Of a DNA stretch of 64,000 nt, positions 8,646 to 19,455 are shown one piece after another. The stretch's first letter is position 1. Every line of letters begins with the position of its first letter. The position numbers and the translations under genes are program-made. Under the pieces are notes generated by a model. That model did not search any database. It saw nothing but the letters and a program-made list of their open reading frames with translations, and was not told where the DNA came from. Where the stretch lies: the NCBI RefSeq assembly GCF_900142625.1, contig NZ_FRBN01000020.1, positions 1-64,000 of the forward strand, read 5' to 3'. The stretch is from Roseovarius marisflavi. Lineage in GTDB: Bacteria > Pseudomonadota > Alphaproteobacteria > Rhodobacterales > Rhodobacteraceae.

Positions 8646-10039
8646 GAAACCGCACCGCCGAGCTTGTGGTGGACGACACGCTGAGCAATCGCGGTCGAGG
8701 CCAACCGGGAGAAGACGTCGTCTGCCCGGCTGGTCAGCACGATCGGGACGCGCGCGCCCAGAACGATGCCGGCCGCATCGGCCCCGGCAAGGTAGATCAG
8801 TTGTTTGGCAATCATGTTGCCCGCTTCCAGATCCGGTGCAATCAGGATGTCCGCGCTGCCGGCCACATCCGAGAGAATGCCCTTGGCATCGGCGGCGGCC
8901 TTGGAGACAGCATTGTCAAAGGCCAGCGGGCCATCGAGAAGACCGCCGACGATCTGGCCACGGTCCGCCATCTTGCACAGGGCTGCCGCATCGACCGTAG
9001 AGGGGATTTTCGAAGTGACGGATTCGACCGCCGACAAAAGCGCGACCTTTGGACGCGAAATGCCGAGTGCCAGAGCAAGTTCAATGGCGTTTTGGACGAT
9101 ATCGCGCTTGGTCGGCAGGTCGGGGAAAATGTTGATGGCCGCATCGCTGATCAGCAGCAGTTTTGGATAGCTCGGGACGTCGAGCGCGAAAACATGGCTC
9201 ATCCGGCGTTCGGTGCGCAGGCCGGTATCTTTCCTTACAATCGGTTCAAGGAGTTCATCCGTGTGGATCTTGCCTTTCATCAGCATGTCGACCTTGCCTT
9301 CATGCACCAGAGCGACCGCACGTTCGGCCGCGGCATGACTGTGAGGAACATCAATAATCTCGATCCCGGTCAGATCACACTTGGCCTCGGCGGCGGCCGT
9401 CTCGATTTTCGCCTTGGGGCCCACGAGTATCGGAACAATCATGTCCCTTTTGGCGGCCTCCATCGCACCGCTGAGCGAAAGCGTGTCGCAAGGGTGGACA
9501 ACGGCGGTACGCACGGATGCGTGCTCGGCCGCATCCGTCATCAGGGTTTGGAACCTTGCACCGCGCTCATGCAAATAGACTTTGGGCAACATGACGCGAG
9601 GGCGACGCACTTTTTCTGTCGGGGCGCGAACAAGCGCCTGGCCTTCGATGACGGTTTCGCCGTCCTGGTTGATGCAGAGACACTCAAGCGTGACCTCATG
9701 ATTCTTGGCGTTTTTCTCGGCGACGGTAACACGGACCGTGACATTGTCACCCAGACCAACCGGCCGTCGGAAGCTTAGATTTTGGTTCAGGTAAATGGTT
9801 CCGGGTCCGGGCAATTCCGTCCCAAGCACGGCAGAGATAAGAGCACCGCCCCACATGCCATGGGCGATCACTTTGTGAAACATGTCGGAATGGGCAAACT
9901 CTGAATCGACATGTGCTGGGTTCACGTCGCCGGACATGACCGCAAACAGTTCAATGTCTTCGGCCTTCAGTGTCCGCGTCAGTTCCGCTTTGTCTCCGAC
10001 TGCGATTTCGTCAAATGGTTTGTTTTCAATGAATTGCAT
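8642..10039 (-). CDS. Bifunctional MaoC-like hydratase/phosphate acetyltransferase
   Basis: The 465-residue protein fuses an N-terminal MaoC-like hot-dog domain (about 5-150; DVNPAHVD and AHGMWGGALIS hydratase motif) to a phosphate acetyl/butyryltransferase domain (about 160-460; MLMKGKIHTDELL). Such fusions are known as bifunctional enoyl-CoA hydratase/phosphate acetyltransferase. The second half would make acetyl phosphate for the coupled acetate kinase. The hot-dog half may act on 3-hydroxyacyl-CoA and so link to PHA metabolism, which is inference. ATG 10039 is preceded by AAGGGAA; the open frame upstream lacks family similarity. Confidence 0.9.
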   Translation of the reverse strand: MQFIENKPFDEIAVGDKAELTRTLKAEDIELFAVMSGDVNPAHVDSEFAHSDMFHKVIAHGMWGGALISAVLGTELPGPGTIYLNQNLSFRRPVGLGDNVTVRVTVAEKNAKNHEVTLECLCINQDGETVIEGQALVRAPTEKVRRPRVMLPKVYLHERGARFQTLMTDAAEHASVRTAVVHPCDTLSLSGAMEAAKRDMIVPILVGPKAKIETAAAEAKCDLTGIEIIDVPHSHAAAERAVALVHEGKVDMLMKGKIHTDELLEPIVRKDTGLRTERRMSHVFALDVPSYPKLLLISDAAINIFPDLPTKRDIVQNAIELALALGISRPKVALLSAVESVTSKIPSTVDAAALCKMADRGQIVGGLLDGPLAFDNAVSKAAADAKGILSDVAGSADILIAPDLEAGNMIAKQLIYLAGADAAGIVLGARVPIVLTSRADDVFSRLASTAIAQRVVHHKLGGAVS

Positions 10040-10142
10040 TGCGTTTCCCTTATGCCTGTCTCGTCTCGGTTTTGCGTGAAACGCATGCTTGCGCGAAGAA
10101 TGGCCCGATCCGTCGTGCGGCTTCGTCTGATCTCTGCGACGG

Positions 10143-10397
10143 CTAGGCCATGTATTCACCGCCATTCACTCTCGGAGTGGACCCGGTTATGAAATCCGCA
10201 TCGTCACCGGCAAGAAAGACGACAGAGCGCGCGACATCTGCGGGCTGTCCGAGGCGGCCCACCGGTGTCGCGGCAATGATATTGTCGATGACCTCACCCG
10301 AAGCGCGAAGGGCCATGCCGCAACCGGCGGCTATCGAATGTTCATTCGCAATTCCGACGACAAGACCGCGTTTGCCTTTCAGAAGGGTATCCAACAT
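10143..10397 (-). pseudogene. Deletion chimera: FabI N-terminus joined to SDR C-terminus
   Basis: The 84-codon frame begins like enoyl-ACP reductase FabI (LLKGKRGLVVGIANEHSIAAGC) and, after about residue 33, continues as the end of a short-chain dehydrogenase (ATPVGRLGQPADVARSVVFLAGDDADFITGS...NGGEY). The cofactor-binding core and the catalytic Tyr/Lys of both enzymes are missing, so neither activity can remain. The start codon and a CAGGAG ribosome site are intact, so a small protein may still be made. The likeliest history is an in-frame deletion between two adjacent genes, fabI and a PhaB-like reductase, between phaC and the phosphotransacetylase gene. Confidence 0.75.
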
Positions 10398-10403
10398 GAA
10401 ACA

Positions 10404-12248
10404 CTACTCCTGATAGACGTAGGTGCCGGGCGTGTCACAGAGCGGGGGATAGCCTTTGTCCGGTGCGCCAAGTGGCGGTGGCGCTACGCGCTTGCCCGAC
10501 TTTTGCGACAACCATTTTGCAAGGACCGGCCACCAAGAGCCTTCCACGGTGTCGGTTTCAGCCATCCAGCGATCCGGATCTGTATAGGTGTCGTCCTTCG
10601 CTTTCTCCCGCACGCGATAGTGGCGCCGCGGATGTCCCGGCTCCGAGATGATGCCTGCGTTGTGCCCGCCGTTGGTCAAAAGGAACGTGACATCCGTGTC
10701 CGACAGCAAGTTGAACTTATAGACCGAATGCCAGGGGGCAACGTGGTCCCACTCGGTCCCGACCAGAAAGACCGGGGCCCGAATGTCAGAGATCGCGATC
10801 GGGCGCCCGTCGACGAGGTAGCGCCCTTCGGCCAGATTGTTCTTCAAGAACATTTGGCGCAGGTATTCAGAATGCATCCTGTAGGGCATCCGCGTCGCAT
10901 CTGCGTTCCATGCCGTCAGATCGGTCATCTGAGACCGTTCGCCCATGAGGTACTCATGCACGATCCGCGACCAGATCAGATCGTTCGAGCGCAGAAGCTG
11001 GAACGTTCCCGCCATCTGTTTGGTATCGAGATATCCCTGATCCCACATCATGTCTTCAAGAAAGCTCAGCTGGCTGTCGTTGATGAAAAGCATCAATTCG
11101 CCAGCCTCGGTAAAGTCGGTTTGGGTCGCGAGAAAAGTAAGGCTTTTCAGTCGGTCATCTTTGTCACGCGCCATCGCAGCGGCAGCAACAGACAGTAAAG
11201 TCCCGCCCAGACAGTAGCCCAAAGCATGGACCTTTTGCCCACCGGAAATGGTTTCGACGGCGTCAAGAGCATCCATGACGCCCAGCGACACATAGTCGGC
11301 CATTCCAAGATCCCGGTCCTCAGCATCAGGGTTCTTCCAAGAGATCATGAAGACGGTGAAGCCCTGCGCTGTCAAAAAACGCACCAGTGAATTTTTGTCC
11401 CCAAGATCAAGGATGTAGTATTTCATGATCCAGGCCGGCACGATCAGAATGGGTTCGGGATGGACCTTTTCCGTCGTCGGCGCGTATTGGATAAGCTCGA
11501 TCAGCCGGTTGCGATAGACGACCTTGCCGGGCGTGGTTGCCATGTTGCGCCCCACCTCGAAATCATCAAGGCCGACTGGTTTCTTCCCGGTATTGAGGCG
11601 CGTTAAGTCCTCAATGAGGTTCTGCCAGCCCCGAAACAAGTTCATGCCGCCTTCGCGGTAGGTCTTGTCCAGAATTTCAGGGTTGGTCAGCACGTAATTG
11701 GAGGGCGAGAAAACATCCAGAATCTGGCGGGCTGCGAAAGACACCTCGTCCTCGTGCTGGCTGGTCATCCCTTCCACGCCCGTTGTCGCATTGTGCCACC
11801 ACTGCTGGTTCAGCAAGAAGCCCTGATACATGACGTTGTAAGGCCAGTGCTGCCAACTTTCGCCCCGGAAACGGCGATCCTGAGGAAGCGGTTCGATGCA
11901 GGTTTCGCCGGTGTCGGGGTTCAGAGCGCAAGATGCCGCATAGTTTGCCAGCCGCCACGTCTTTTTCCCGGCTTTTTCGACAAGTTGAAGGCGTTTGCCC
12001 GGAGCGGTTGCGAGGTGCAGAGCCCAGTCACCATAGGCAGATACAAGCGCAATCGGGGAAAGACCGGCTGTGAATTTGGCCAAGGTCGCTTTCAGACCTT
12101 TGTCCAGCGCCTGCTCCATCGTCGTGTGGCTTTGCGCAAGCGGGCTGTTGTCCATCTTGGTGCTGGTCGGACGGCCATGGGCGTTGGCCTGGACATCGAC
12201 CTTCTGCTTTGATCGCTTTTTGTCCTGAAGGGAGGTGATGCTAGCCAT
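10404..12248 (-). CDS. phaC: Class I polyhydroxyalkanoate synthase
   Basis: The 614-residue enzyme polymerises hydroxyacyl-CoA into PHA granules. The nucleophile Cys346 lies in the PhaC box GYCLGG. The catalytic Asp is in GTEWDHVAPW and the His in TNGGHNAGI. The length fits class I enzymes. I chose ATG 12248 (MASITSLQ) with AAGG upstream; an ATG at 12269 has no ribosome site. An FNR/FixK-type box at 12316-12329 with TAAATT after 21 bases marks the promoter. No phasin or PhaR gene is seen. The reductase that would normally supply monomer may be the partner lost in the adjacent chimera. Confidence 0.93.
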   Translation of the reverse strand: MASITSLQDKKRSKQKVDVQANAHGRPTSTKMDNSPLAQSHTTMEQALDKGLKATLAKFTAGLSPIALVSAYGDWALHLATAPGKRLQLVEKAGKKTWRLANYAASCALNPDTGETCIEPLPQDRRFRGESWQHWPYNVMYQGFLLNQQWWHNATTGVEGMTSQHEDEVSFAARQILDVFSPSNYVLTNPEILDKTYREGGMNLFRGWQNLIEDLTRLNTGKKPVGLDDFEVGRNMATTPGKVVYRNRLIELIQYAPTTEKVHPEPILIVPAWIMKYYILDLGDKNSLVRFLTAQGFTVFMISWKNPDAEDRDLGMADYVSLGVMDALDAVETISGGQKVHALGYCLGGTLLSVAAAAMARDKDDRLKSLTFLATQTDFTEAGELMLFINDSQLSFLEDMMWDQGYLDTKQMAGTFQLLRSNDLIWSRIVHEYLMGERSQMTDLTAWNADATRMPYRMHSEYLRQMFLKNNLAEGRYLVDGRPIAISDIRAPVFLVGTEWDHVAPWHSVYKFNLLSDTDVTFLLTNGGHNAGIISEPGHPRRHYRVREKAKDDTYTDPDRWMAETDTVEGSWWPVLAKWLSQKSGKRVAPPPLGAPDKGYPPLCDTPGTYVYQE

Positions 12249-12315
12249 CGGAGACGCCTTTTGTTGCATGCGATGAAACTTTGAGGTGAATTTACACAAC
12301 AGGGGTTCACCGGGA

Positions 12316-12329
12316 TTGACCTGCGTCAA
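12316..12329 (-). promoter_or_regulatory. FNR/FixK-type box upstream of phaC
   Basis: TTGAC-GCAG-GTCAA on the minus strand, with TAAATT (12294-12289) starting after 21 bases. The phaC start is 68 bases away. Confidence 0.75.
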
Positions 12330-12418
12330 TTGTAGAATTCCGGTCTCGAGCAGCGGATTCAAAGGCGCCAATCGGGATTGTGCGCTGAGCCTGCGACACT
12401 GCCGAACAGGCGTGCAAA

Positions 12419-12432
12419 TTGATCAACGTCAA
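12419..12432 (+). promoter_or_regulatory. FNR/FixK-type box upstream of the N-ATPase operon
   Basis: TTGAT-CAAC-GTCAA, followed after 22 bases by TACTCT as a possible -10 element. This would start transcription near 12467 and leave a leader of about 245 bases before atpD that contains the small ORF at 12591. Confidence 0.65.
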
Positions 12433-12590
12433 TTGCCACTTTGTTTTTTCTGGCTACTCTACTTCCAAATCAACGGTCTGACCTCAGCTCTGCCCGGCCA
12501 GTCCCGCACATGAGTCAAGTCTTGGCCATAGCCGCCGATTTCACGTCCCCTAGCGGCGCTCGAGCTGGTTCGGGTCAAAGGAGAAATGCA

Positions 12591-12668
12591 ATGCCGACAG
12601 ACAGTCCAGCGCAGGGTGCCTTATCGCCCGAATCCGCGTTCGGGACGTTGGGGCAGGGGGCATTCTGA
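12591..12668 (+). CDS. 25-residue leader ORF ahead of atpD
   Basis: ATG 12591 follows a strong AAAGGAGAA ribosome site and opens a 25-codon frame ending at TGA 12666-12668, 46 bases before atpD. The peptide is rich in Ser, Gly and Pro and resembles nothing I know. Its site is better than those of many real genes here, so translation is plausible. It may be a leader peptide controlling the ATPase operon or a chance frame. Confidence 0.4.
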   Translation: MPTDSPAQGALSPESAFGTLGQGAF

Positions 12669-12711
12669 ACGGAACGATGGGGACGCGCATCGCAATAACG
12701 TCCAGAGGTGA

Positions 12712-14512
<1,801 letters not shown>

Positions 14513-14516
<4 letters not shown>

Positions 14517-14800
14517 CCGGAAAACACGACAAACCGGCAGAAGATATCGCGCGCCAGGCTGAGCGTATGAAGTCAAGGCGTGAAAATCCCGGACCAAGCC
14601 CTCTGCGTGGCATTGGCACCTTTGGCATGATCGGCTGGTCGATTGTCGTGCCAACTGTGGGCGGGGCGTTTCTGGGCCACTGGCTCGACCGTGTCGCGCC
14701 GCAGAGCTTTTCTTGGACGTTGGCCCTGATCCTCGGCGGCGTGGTGCTCGGGGCCTTTATCGCGGCGGCATGGATCAACAAGGAAGGAGGCGGGCGATGA
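14513..14800 (+). CDS. atpQ: N-ATPase accessory subunit AtpQ (AtpI/AtpZ-like)
   Basis: The 95-residue protein has a charged N-terminus and two transmembrane helices (about 36-57 and 68-89) with GTFGMIGWSIVVPTVGGAFLG in the first. AtpQ is specific to N-ATPase operons and is thought to help assemble the membrane ring. Both ends overlap neighbours by four bases, so it is tightly coupled between atpC and atpR. Confidence 0.87.
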
Positions 14801-15096
14801 TACATATCGATTGGGCCATGATGGCCTTTGGATTGGCTATCGGCGCTGTGATGAGTGCCATGTTTTTCACGGGGCTTGCACTGGGGATGCGGGCGGCACT
14901 TCGATCGGCCCATCCCGTGCGGGTGCTTATGCTGAGCGCCGGTCTGCGAATTTCTTGTCTTCTGGGGATCGGTTGGCTGGTCGTGGATCAGGCGGGGCCG
15001 TGGTCGCTTTTGGGATACGCCGCTGCATTTGTCCTTGTCCGCGCCATTGCGACCATGGTCGCGCGCGCAGGATTGCCGGTCAGGAGTGCAGAATGA
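14797..15096 (+). CDS. atpR: N-ATPase accessory subunit AtpR
   Basis: The 99-residue protein has three hydrophobic helices with a small hydrophilic turn around HPVRVLMLSAGLRI. AtpR occurs only in N-ATPase operons between atpQ and atpB. Its exact role is unknown; assembly of the a or c subunits has been proposed. ATG 14797 overlaps the stop of atpQ; the frame is open further upstream only as a shadow of atpQ. Confidence 0.87.
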   Translation: MIHIDWAMMAFGLAIGAVMSAMFFTGLALGMRAALRSAHPVRVLMLSAGLRISCLLGIGWLVVDQAGPWSLLGYAAAFVLVRAIATMVARAGLPVRSAE

Positions 15097-15779
15097 CGCT
15101 CTCTCCGGATCAGAACATCCTTTTCGAGATATGGGGCATCGCGATCAACGCGACCGTCTTTTTCACCTGGGTTGTCATGGCGTTGCTCACGCTGGCCGCG
15201 GCGTTCATCACGCGCAATCTGCGCCCGGATGTGCCACCGGGCCGCTGGCGCACGACGCTGGAAGTCATTGTGCTGGGCATCCAGTCGCAGATCGAAGAAG
15301 TGTCGGGGCGTCGGGAGGACCACCTGCTGTATTTCGCCGGTACGCTGTTTTTGTTCGTGGCCGTCTCGAACCTGCTGCTTGTCGTTCCGGGGTTTGAGCC
15401 TCCGACCGCGTCTCTGTCTACGACCACCGCACTGGCGCTGTCGGTTTTGATTGCTGTACCGCTGTTCGGCATCACCAGCCGGGGTCTGGGCGGCTACCTC
15501 AAGACCTACCTGGAACCCACCTTTGTGATGTTGCCGTTCAACATCATCTCAGAGGCATCGCGCGGCATTTCACTGGCTATTCGCCTCTACGGCAACATCA
15601 TGAGCGGCGCCGTGATCGCCGCGATCCTGCTCAGCATCGTACCGTTCTTCTTTCCTGTGGTCATGGACGTTCTCGGTTTGCTGACCGGACTGATCCAAGC
15701 CTACATCTTCGCGATTCTGGCGACGGTCTACATTTCGAGCGCCACCGCATCATCCCAGCCAAAAAAGGACACCCAATGA
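15093..15779 (+). CDS. atpB: N-ATPase Fo subunit a
   Basis: The 228-residue integral membrane protein forms the ion half-channels beside the c ring. It has five or six hydrophobic helices. The stator arginine lies in the conserved helix SLAIRLYGNIMSGAV, and the last helix contains LIQAYIFAILATVYI. ATGA overlaps join it to atpR and atpE. The protein is compact, as usual for N-type a subunits. Confidence 0.93.
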   Translation: MTLSPDQNILFEIWGIAINATVFFTWVVMALLTLAAAFITRNLRPDVPPGRWRTTLEVIVLGIQSQIEEVSGRREDHLLYFAGTLFLFVAVSNLLLVVPGFEPPTASLSTTTALALSVLIAVPLFGITSRGLGGYLKTYLEPTFVMLPFNIISEASRGISLAIRLYGNIMSGAVIAAILLSIVPFFFPVVMDVLGLLTGLIQAYIFAILATVYISSATASSQPKKDTQ

Positions 15780-16063
15780 CCGAGCTTACCATCATCGCGG
15801 CCATATCGATTTTTACCGCAGGCCTGACGGTTTCATTCGGGGCGATGGGCCCGGCACTCGGAGAGGGACGCGCAGCATCGGCGGCCCTCTCCGCCATCGC
15901 GCAGCAACCGGATGCGGCCTCGACAATATCGCGAACTCTGTTTGTCAGTCTTGCCATGATCGAATCGACGGCGATCTATTGTTTTGTCGTCGCGATGATC
16001 CTGATCTTTGCAAACCCGTTCTGGAACGCGGCGCTGGAAGCGGCCGGAACGATGGGCGGCTGA
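15776..16063 (+). CDS. atpE: N-ATPase Fo subunit c (probable Na+-type ring)
   Basis: The 95-residue hairpin protein has the ion-binding carboxylate Glu63 followed by Ser64 and Thr65 (MIESTAIY). This is the ES/T signature of sodium-binding c subunits. In the first helix the position that is Gln in Propionigenium/Ilyobacter rings is Glu30 here (GEGRA), giving two carboxylates per site. The polar loop reads AQQPD. Na+ specificity is inferred from these residues and not shown. Confidence 0.92.
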   Translation: MTELTIIAAISIFTAGLTVSFGAMGPALGEGRAASAALSAIAQQPDAASTISRTLFVSLAMIESTAIYCFVVAMILIFANPFWNAALEAAGTMGG

Positions 16064-16066
16064 TAT

Positions 16067-16837
16067 ATGTCGGTTGACTGGATCACTGTGGCGGCTCAGA
16101 TCGTCAACTTTCTGGTGCTGGTCTGGCTTCTGAAGCGGTTTCTGTATCGCCCGATCCTCGACGGCATAGATGCACGTGAACAAGAGATCACGCAGCGCAT
16201 GCAAGAGGCCGTGCACGCGCGCGAGGAGGCCGAGACCAGAGAGCAGGAATACCAGGATCAGATAGAAAGCCTGAACCTGAAACAGGCGGATATGACTGAA
16301 ACGATCCGGAAAGAAGCTGAAAAGCAGCGCGACGTTCTGCTGGCCGAAGCGCGCGAGAGGCTCGAGAGGGAACGCGCCTCCTGGTCCATACACCTTGATG
16401 AAGAGAAACGGAAATACACCTCCAGACTGCACCGCGTCGGCGCTTCGGCGATTCTGGCACTGACCGGCAAGGCGCTCACCGACTTGGCGGACGAGACACT
16501 GGAGGAGCGCATGGTCCAATCGCTTGCGCGGCGGATCGAGCCGATGGCATCGGACCTGCGGAGGGCGGCAGGACAAGCCGCAGAAGCCGTCGTGACGTCG
16601 CACGCCCCCTTGTCTCAGGCGGGCCAGGACGCAATGGAATCGAAATTGCAGGAGGTGTTTCCCGACCTCTCCGTTCGGTTCGAGGCGAACGATGAACAGT
16701 CGCACGGCCTCATTCTGCGGATCGGAGGGGCGCAGCTGGCCTGGACCGTAGAGACCTATCTCGACGGGCTTGACAAGATGATCGACGCGCAACTGTCCTC
16801 GCGAGAAGGTTCCGGAGCACAGTCAGATGAGCAATAG
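16067..16837 (+). CDS. atpF: N-ATPase subunit b with delta-like C-terminal extension
   Basis: The 256-residue protein has an N-terminal membrane helix (about 8-25, [19 protein letters not shown]), a long charged coiled coil (about 35-125) and a globular C-terminal part (about 130-245). Standard b subunits are about 160 residues. N-ATPase operons lack a delta gene, and the extra C-terminal region is thought to replace it. Its end overlaps the atpA start by 11 bases. Confidence 0.9.
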   Translation: MSVDWITVAAQIVNFLVLVWLLKRFLYRPILDGIDAREQEITQRMQEAVHAREEAETREQEYQDQIESLNLKQADMTETIRKEAEKQRDVLLAEARERLERERASWSIHLDEEKRKYTSRLHRVGASAILALTGKALTDLADETLEERMVQSLARRIEPMASDLRRAAGQAAEAVVTSHAPLSQAGQDAMESKLQEVFPDLSVRFEANDEQSHGLILRIGGAQLAWTVETYLDGLDKMIDAQLSSREGSGAQSDEQ

Positions 16838-18380
16838 CACTCATGCGGAAGACAGGGCCCCGGAAGACAGGGCCTCGGAGGACATGCTCAGCAAGCTGCT
16901 CGACAGCCCGTCACCCGGACCTCGTCTGAGCGAGATCGGGCGGGTGGCCGAGATTGCGGATGGCATCGCGATCGTGTCCGGCCTTGAACACGCCTTGTCG
17001 GAAGAGTTGCTGCGCTTCGCCAGTGGCGTTCAGGGCATCGTGCTTGACCTCGAGCCCGGTCGCCTTGGCGTCGTGTTGCTCGGCCCGTCCGCAGGGGTCA
17101 GCATTGGCGAAAGCGTGATGCGGACCCGCAATGTCGTCAGCACCAAGGTCGGTGCGGCACTTCTGGGCCGTGTTGTCGATGCGCTCGGCACTCCGTGTGA
17201 CGAGCAAGGTGCAATTACGGTTGAAGAGGTCCGACCCGTTGAGGCGGAGGCCCCGAAGATACTTGACCGGCAAGCGATAACACGCCCGCTTGCGACCGGG
17301 TTCAAGGTGGTCGATGCGGCGGTTCCGGTCGGTCTGGGGCAGCGACAGTTGATCATTGGCGACCGGCAGACAGGTAAAACGTCTCTGGCCGTGGATACGA
17401 TCCTGAACCAGAAATCCAGCGACGTGATCTGCATCTATTGCGCCATCGGGCAGCGGGGCGATGCCGTGGCCAAAGCCATCGGAGCAATCACCGAGGGTGG
17501 CATGATGAAACGGACCATCGTCGTGGCTGCGGGCGATGAGGATGCCGCGGCGCTCGCCTACGTGGCGCCCTACGCCGCACTGAGCATGGCCGAATATTTT
17601 GCCGATCAGTCAAGGGATGTCCTGGTGATCCTCGATGATCTCACTCATCACGCGCGATCCTATCGCGAACTGGCGCTTTTGCTGCGCCGCCCGCCGGGAC
17701 GAGAAGCGTTTCCCGGCGATATCTTTTATATCCATGCCCGATTGCTGGAACGTGCGGGGCAATTCACCGAGGCGGCGGGCGGCGGCTCGATCACGGTTTT
17801 GCCGGTGGTTGAAACGCAGGCGGAAAACCTCAGTGGATATATCCCGACCAACCTTATCTCGATCACCGATGGGCAGATTTACCTGTCACCCCGTCTTGTG
17901 CGCAAGAACCAGTTCCCGGCGGTCGATCTGGGCAAATCCGTCAGCCGCGTTGGTGGCAAGGCTCAAAGCAAAGCCTTTCGTTCAGTGGCGGGCAATCTCC
18001 GGGTCACCCTGTCGCAATTCGAAGAGCTCGAGGATTTCGCGCGCTTCGGCACCCGTCTGGATGAGGCGACGCGCAAGAGACTGACGCGCGGCGCAGCCGT
18101 GCGGGCGTCTCTCCGTCAGGCAGAGCGTGACCCGATGACGGCGATCGAACAACTCGCCGTTCTCGTTTCTGCAATGGAGGGACATTTTGATGGGCTGAGC
18201 GACGCCGAGACAATGCGTGTGATGGCGGCACTCAGATCAAGGGTTGCGCGCGAGCTCGGCGATATCGCGGAGCGTATCGGCGGTAACGACGCGCTGAGTG
18301 ACGAAGATCGCAACCGGATGCTCAAGCTTGGGTCCGCCGCCCGCAAGAACTTGGAAGGTCATGATGGCGCAAACTCTTGA
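16827..18380 (+). CDS. atpA: N-ATPase F1 subunit alpha
   Basis: The 517-residue non-catalytic nucleotide-binding subunit has Walker [12 protein letters not shown], the [19 protein letters not shown] segment and [28 protein letters not shown] regions typical of alpha. An acidic N-terminal stretch ([15 protein letters not shown]) is unusual but short. The gene is embedded between atpF and atpG with overlaps at both ends. Confidence 0.95.
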   Translation: MSNSTHAEDRAPEDRASEDMLSKLLDSPSPGPRLSEIGRVAEIADGIAIVSGLEHALSEELLRFASGVQGIVLDLEPGRLGVVLLGPSAGVSIGESVMRTRNVVSTKVGAALLGRVVDALGTPCDEQGAITVEEVRPVEAEAPKILDRQAITRPLATGFKVVDAAVPVGLGQRQLIIGDRQTGKTSLAVDTILNQKSSDVICIYCAIGQRGDAVAKAIGAITEGGMMKRTIVVAAGDEDAAALAYVAPYAALSMAEYFADQSRDVLVILDDLTHHARSYRELALLLRRPPGREAFPGDIFYIHARLLERAGQFTEAAGGGSITVLPVVETQAENLSGYIPTNLISITDGQIYLSPRLVRKNQFPAVDLGKSVSRVGGKAQSKAFRSVAGNLRVTLSQFEELEDFARFGTRLDEATRKRLTRGAAVRASLRQAERDPMTAIEQLAVLVSAMEGHFDGLSDAETMRVMAALRSRVARELGDIAERIGGNDALSDEDRNRMLKLGSAARKNLEGHDGANS

Positions 18381-19311
18381 AGCACTTTCGCGACGCATGA
18401 CGAGCATGCAGGATATCCGCAGCATAGTGCATACGATGAAAACGCTGTCGGTGATCAATTCGGCGCCCTATGAACACGCCGCAAGTGCGATCGCGGCCTA
18501 TCACGAAACCGTTTTGTTGGGTTTGCATGCGGTCCTGAGCCAGGTAGGTCCGCTTGATGTCGGCCCGCCGGTCAATGGGACAAAATCATTCGTCGTGTTC
18601 GGCTCAGACCACGGTCTGTGCGGCAACTACAACGAGGCACTTGCGGCCCATCTGACACAGCACATGGCGGGCGGTTCCGAGAGAGACACCATTCTGTGCG
18701 TCGGGGCACAGATGACAGATGCGCTGAGCGATCTGGGGATGACTCCTCAAACGACGGTCTTTCCGCCGGCATCCGTTGATGGCATCGGTCGGCTGGCCAA
18801 CCAGCTGACCCAACAGCTTGCCGACATACAAAACAGTCTCGGGTCGGGCGACATGGCCGTATCGCTGGCATATGTCACGCGCGACGGACCAGTTGGGCAG
18901 CGGCCAGTGGTGACCGATCTTCTCCCCCTAGACCCAGGCCTTGTGCGCAACCTGCAACGCAAACCATGGTCCTCGCGAAGCTTGCCGTCATTTTCGATGC
19001 CGCCATCCGAGGTGTTTCAGGCCTTGGTCCGGGGGCACCTTTTCGCAAGCATTTTCCATGCTGTCGCCGAAGCGCTTGTGACGGAAAATGCGGCCCGGTT
19101 GGCGCAGATGCAGCAGGCCGAGAAGTCTGTTGATGACAGATTGGAGAGCCTTGGTTCGGAAATACGATCCGTGCGTCAAAGCGAAATCACCACTGAACTG
19201 CTCGATGTGATCATCGGATTTGAAGCGCTGAAAAAGAAGCGCGGCAACACGGCAAGTCAGCCCAAAGATGTGCTGGCGGAAACGCATTCCGGTGGTCCCC
19301 GGCAAACCTGA
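18364..19311 (+). CDS. atpG: N-ATPase F1 subunit gamma
   Basis: The 315-residue rotor subunit begins with the gamma-type helix [21 protein letters not shown] and ends with a second helix ([29 protein letters not shown]). N-type gamma subunits diverge strongly from the standard ones in the middle, as seen here. Adjacent ATGs at 18361 and 18364 follow GGAAGG; the second gives MAQTLEALS. It closes the operon. The stop is followed by a 144-base gap holding the next box. Confidence 0.88.
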   Translation: MAQTLEALSRRMTSMQDIRSIVHTMKTLSVINSAPYEHAASAIAAYHETVLLGLHAVLSQVGPLDVGPPVNGTKSFVVFGSDHGLCGNYNEALAAHLTQHMAGGSERDTILCVGAQMTDALSDLGMTPQTTVFPPASVDGIGRLANQLTQQLADIQNSLGSGDMAVSLAYVTRDGPVGQRPVVTDLLPLDPGLVRNLQRKPWSSRSLPSFSMPPSEVFQALVRGHLFASIFHAVAEALVTENAARLAQMQQAEKSVDDRLESLGSEIRSVRQSEITTELLDVIIGFEALKKKRGNTASQPKDVLAETHSGGPRQT

Positions 19312-19379
19312 ACCGCAGGGCTTCAGGCTCGCGAAGACCTGCACCGCTTTTTACCTTCGGGGGCAAACACAGGTGACGA

Positions 19380-19393
19380 TTGACGCATATCAA
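19380..19393 (+). promoter_or_regulatory. FNR/FixK-type box upstream of LOG-family gene
   Basis: TTGAC-GCAT-ATCAA lies 62 bases before the start of the LOG-family gene and 69 bases after atpG. No strong -10 hexamer is visible at the expected spacing. Confidence 0.65.
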
Positions 19394-19455
19394 TTCGACC
19401 GATCTTTCGGGGTGGCATCGTCGCAGTTCCAGGTCTGAACATAAATGGGTTGTCG

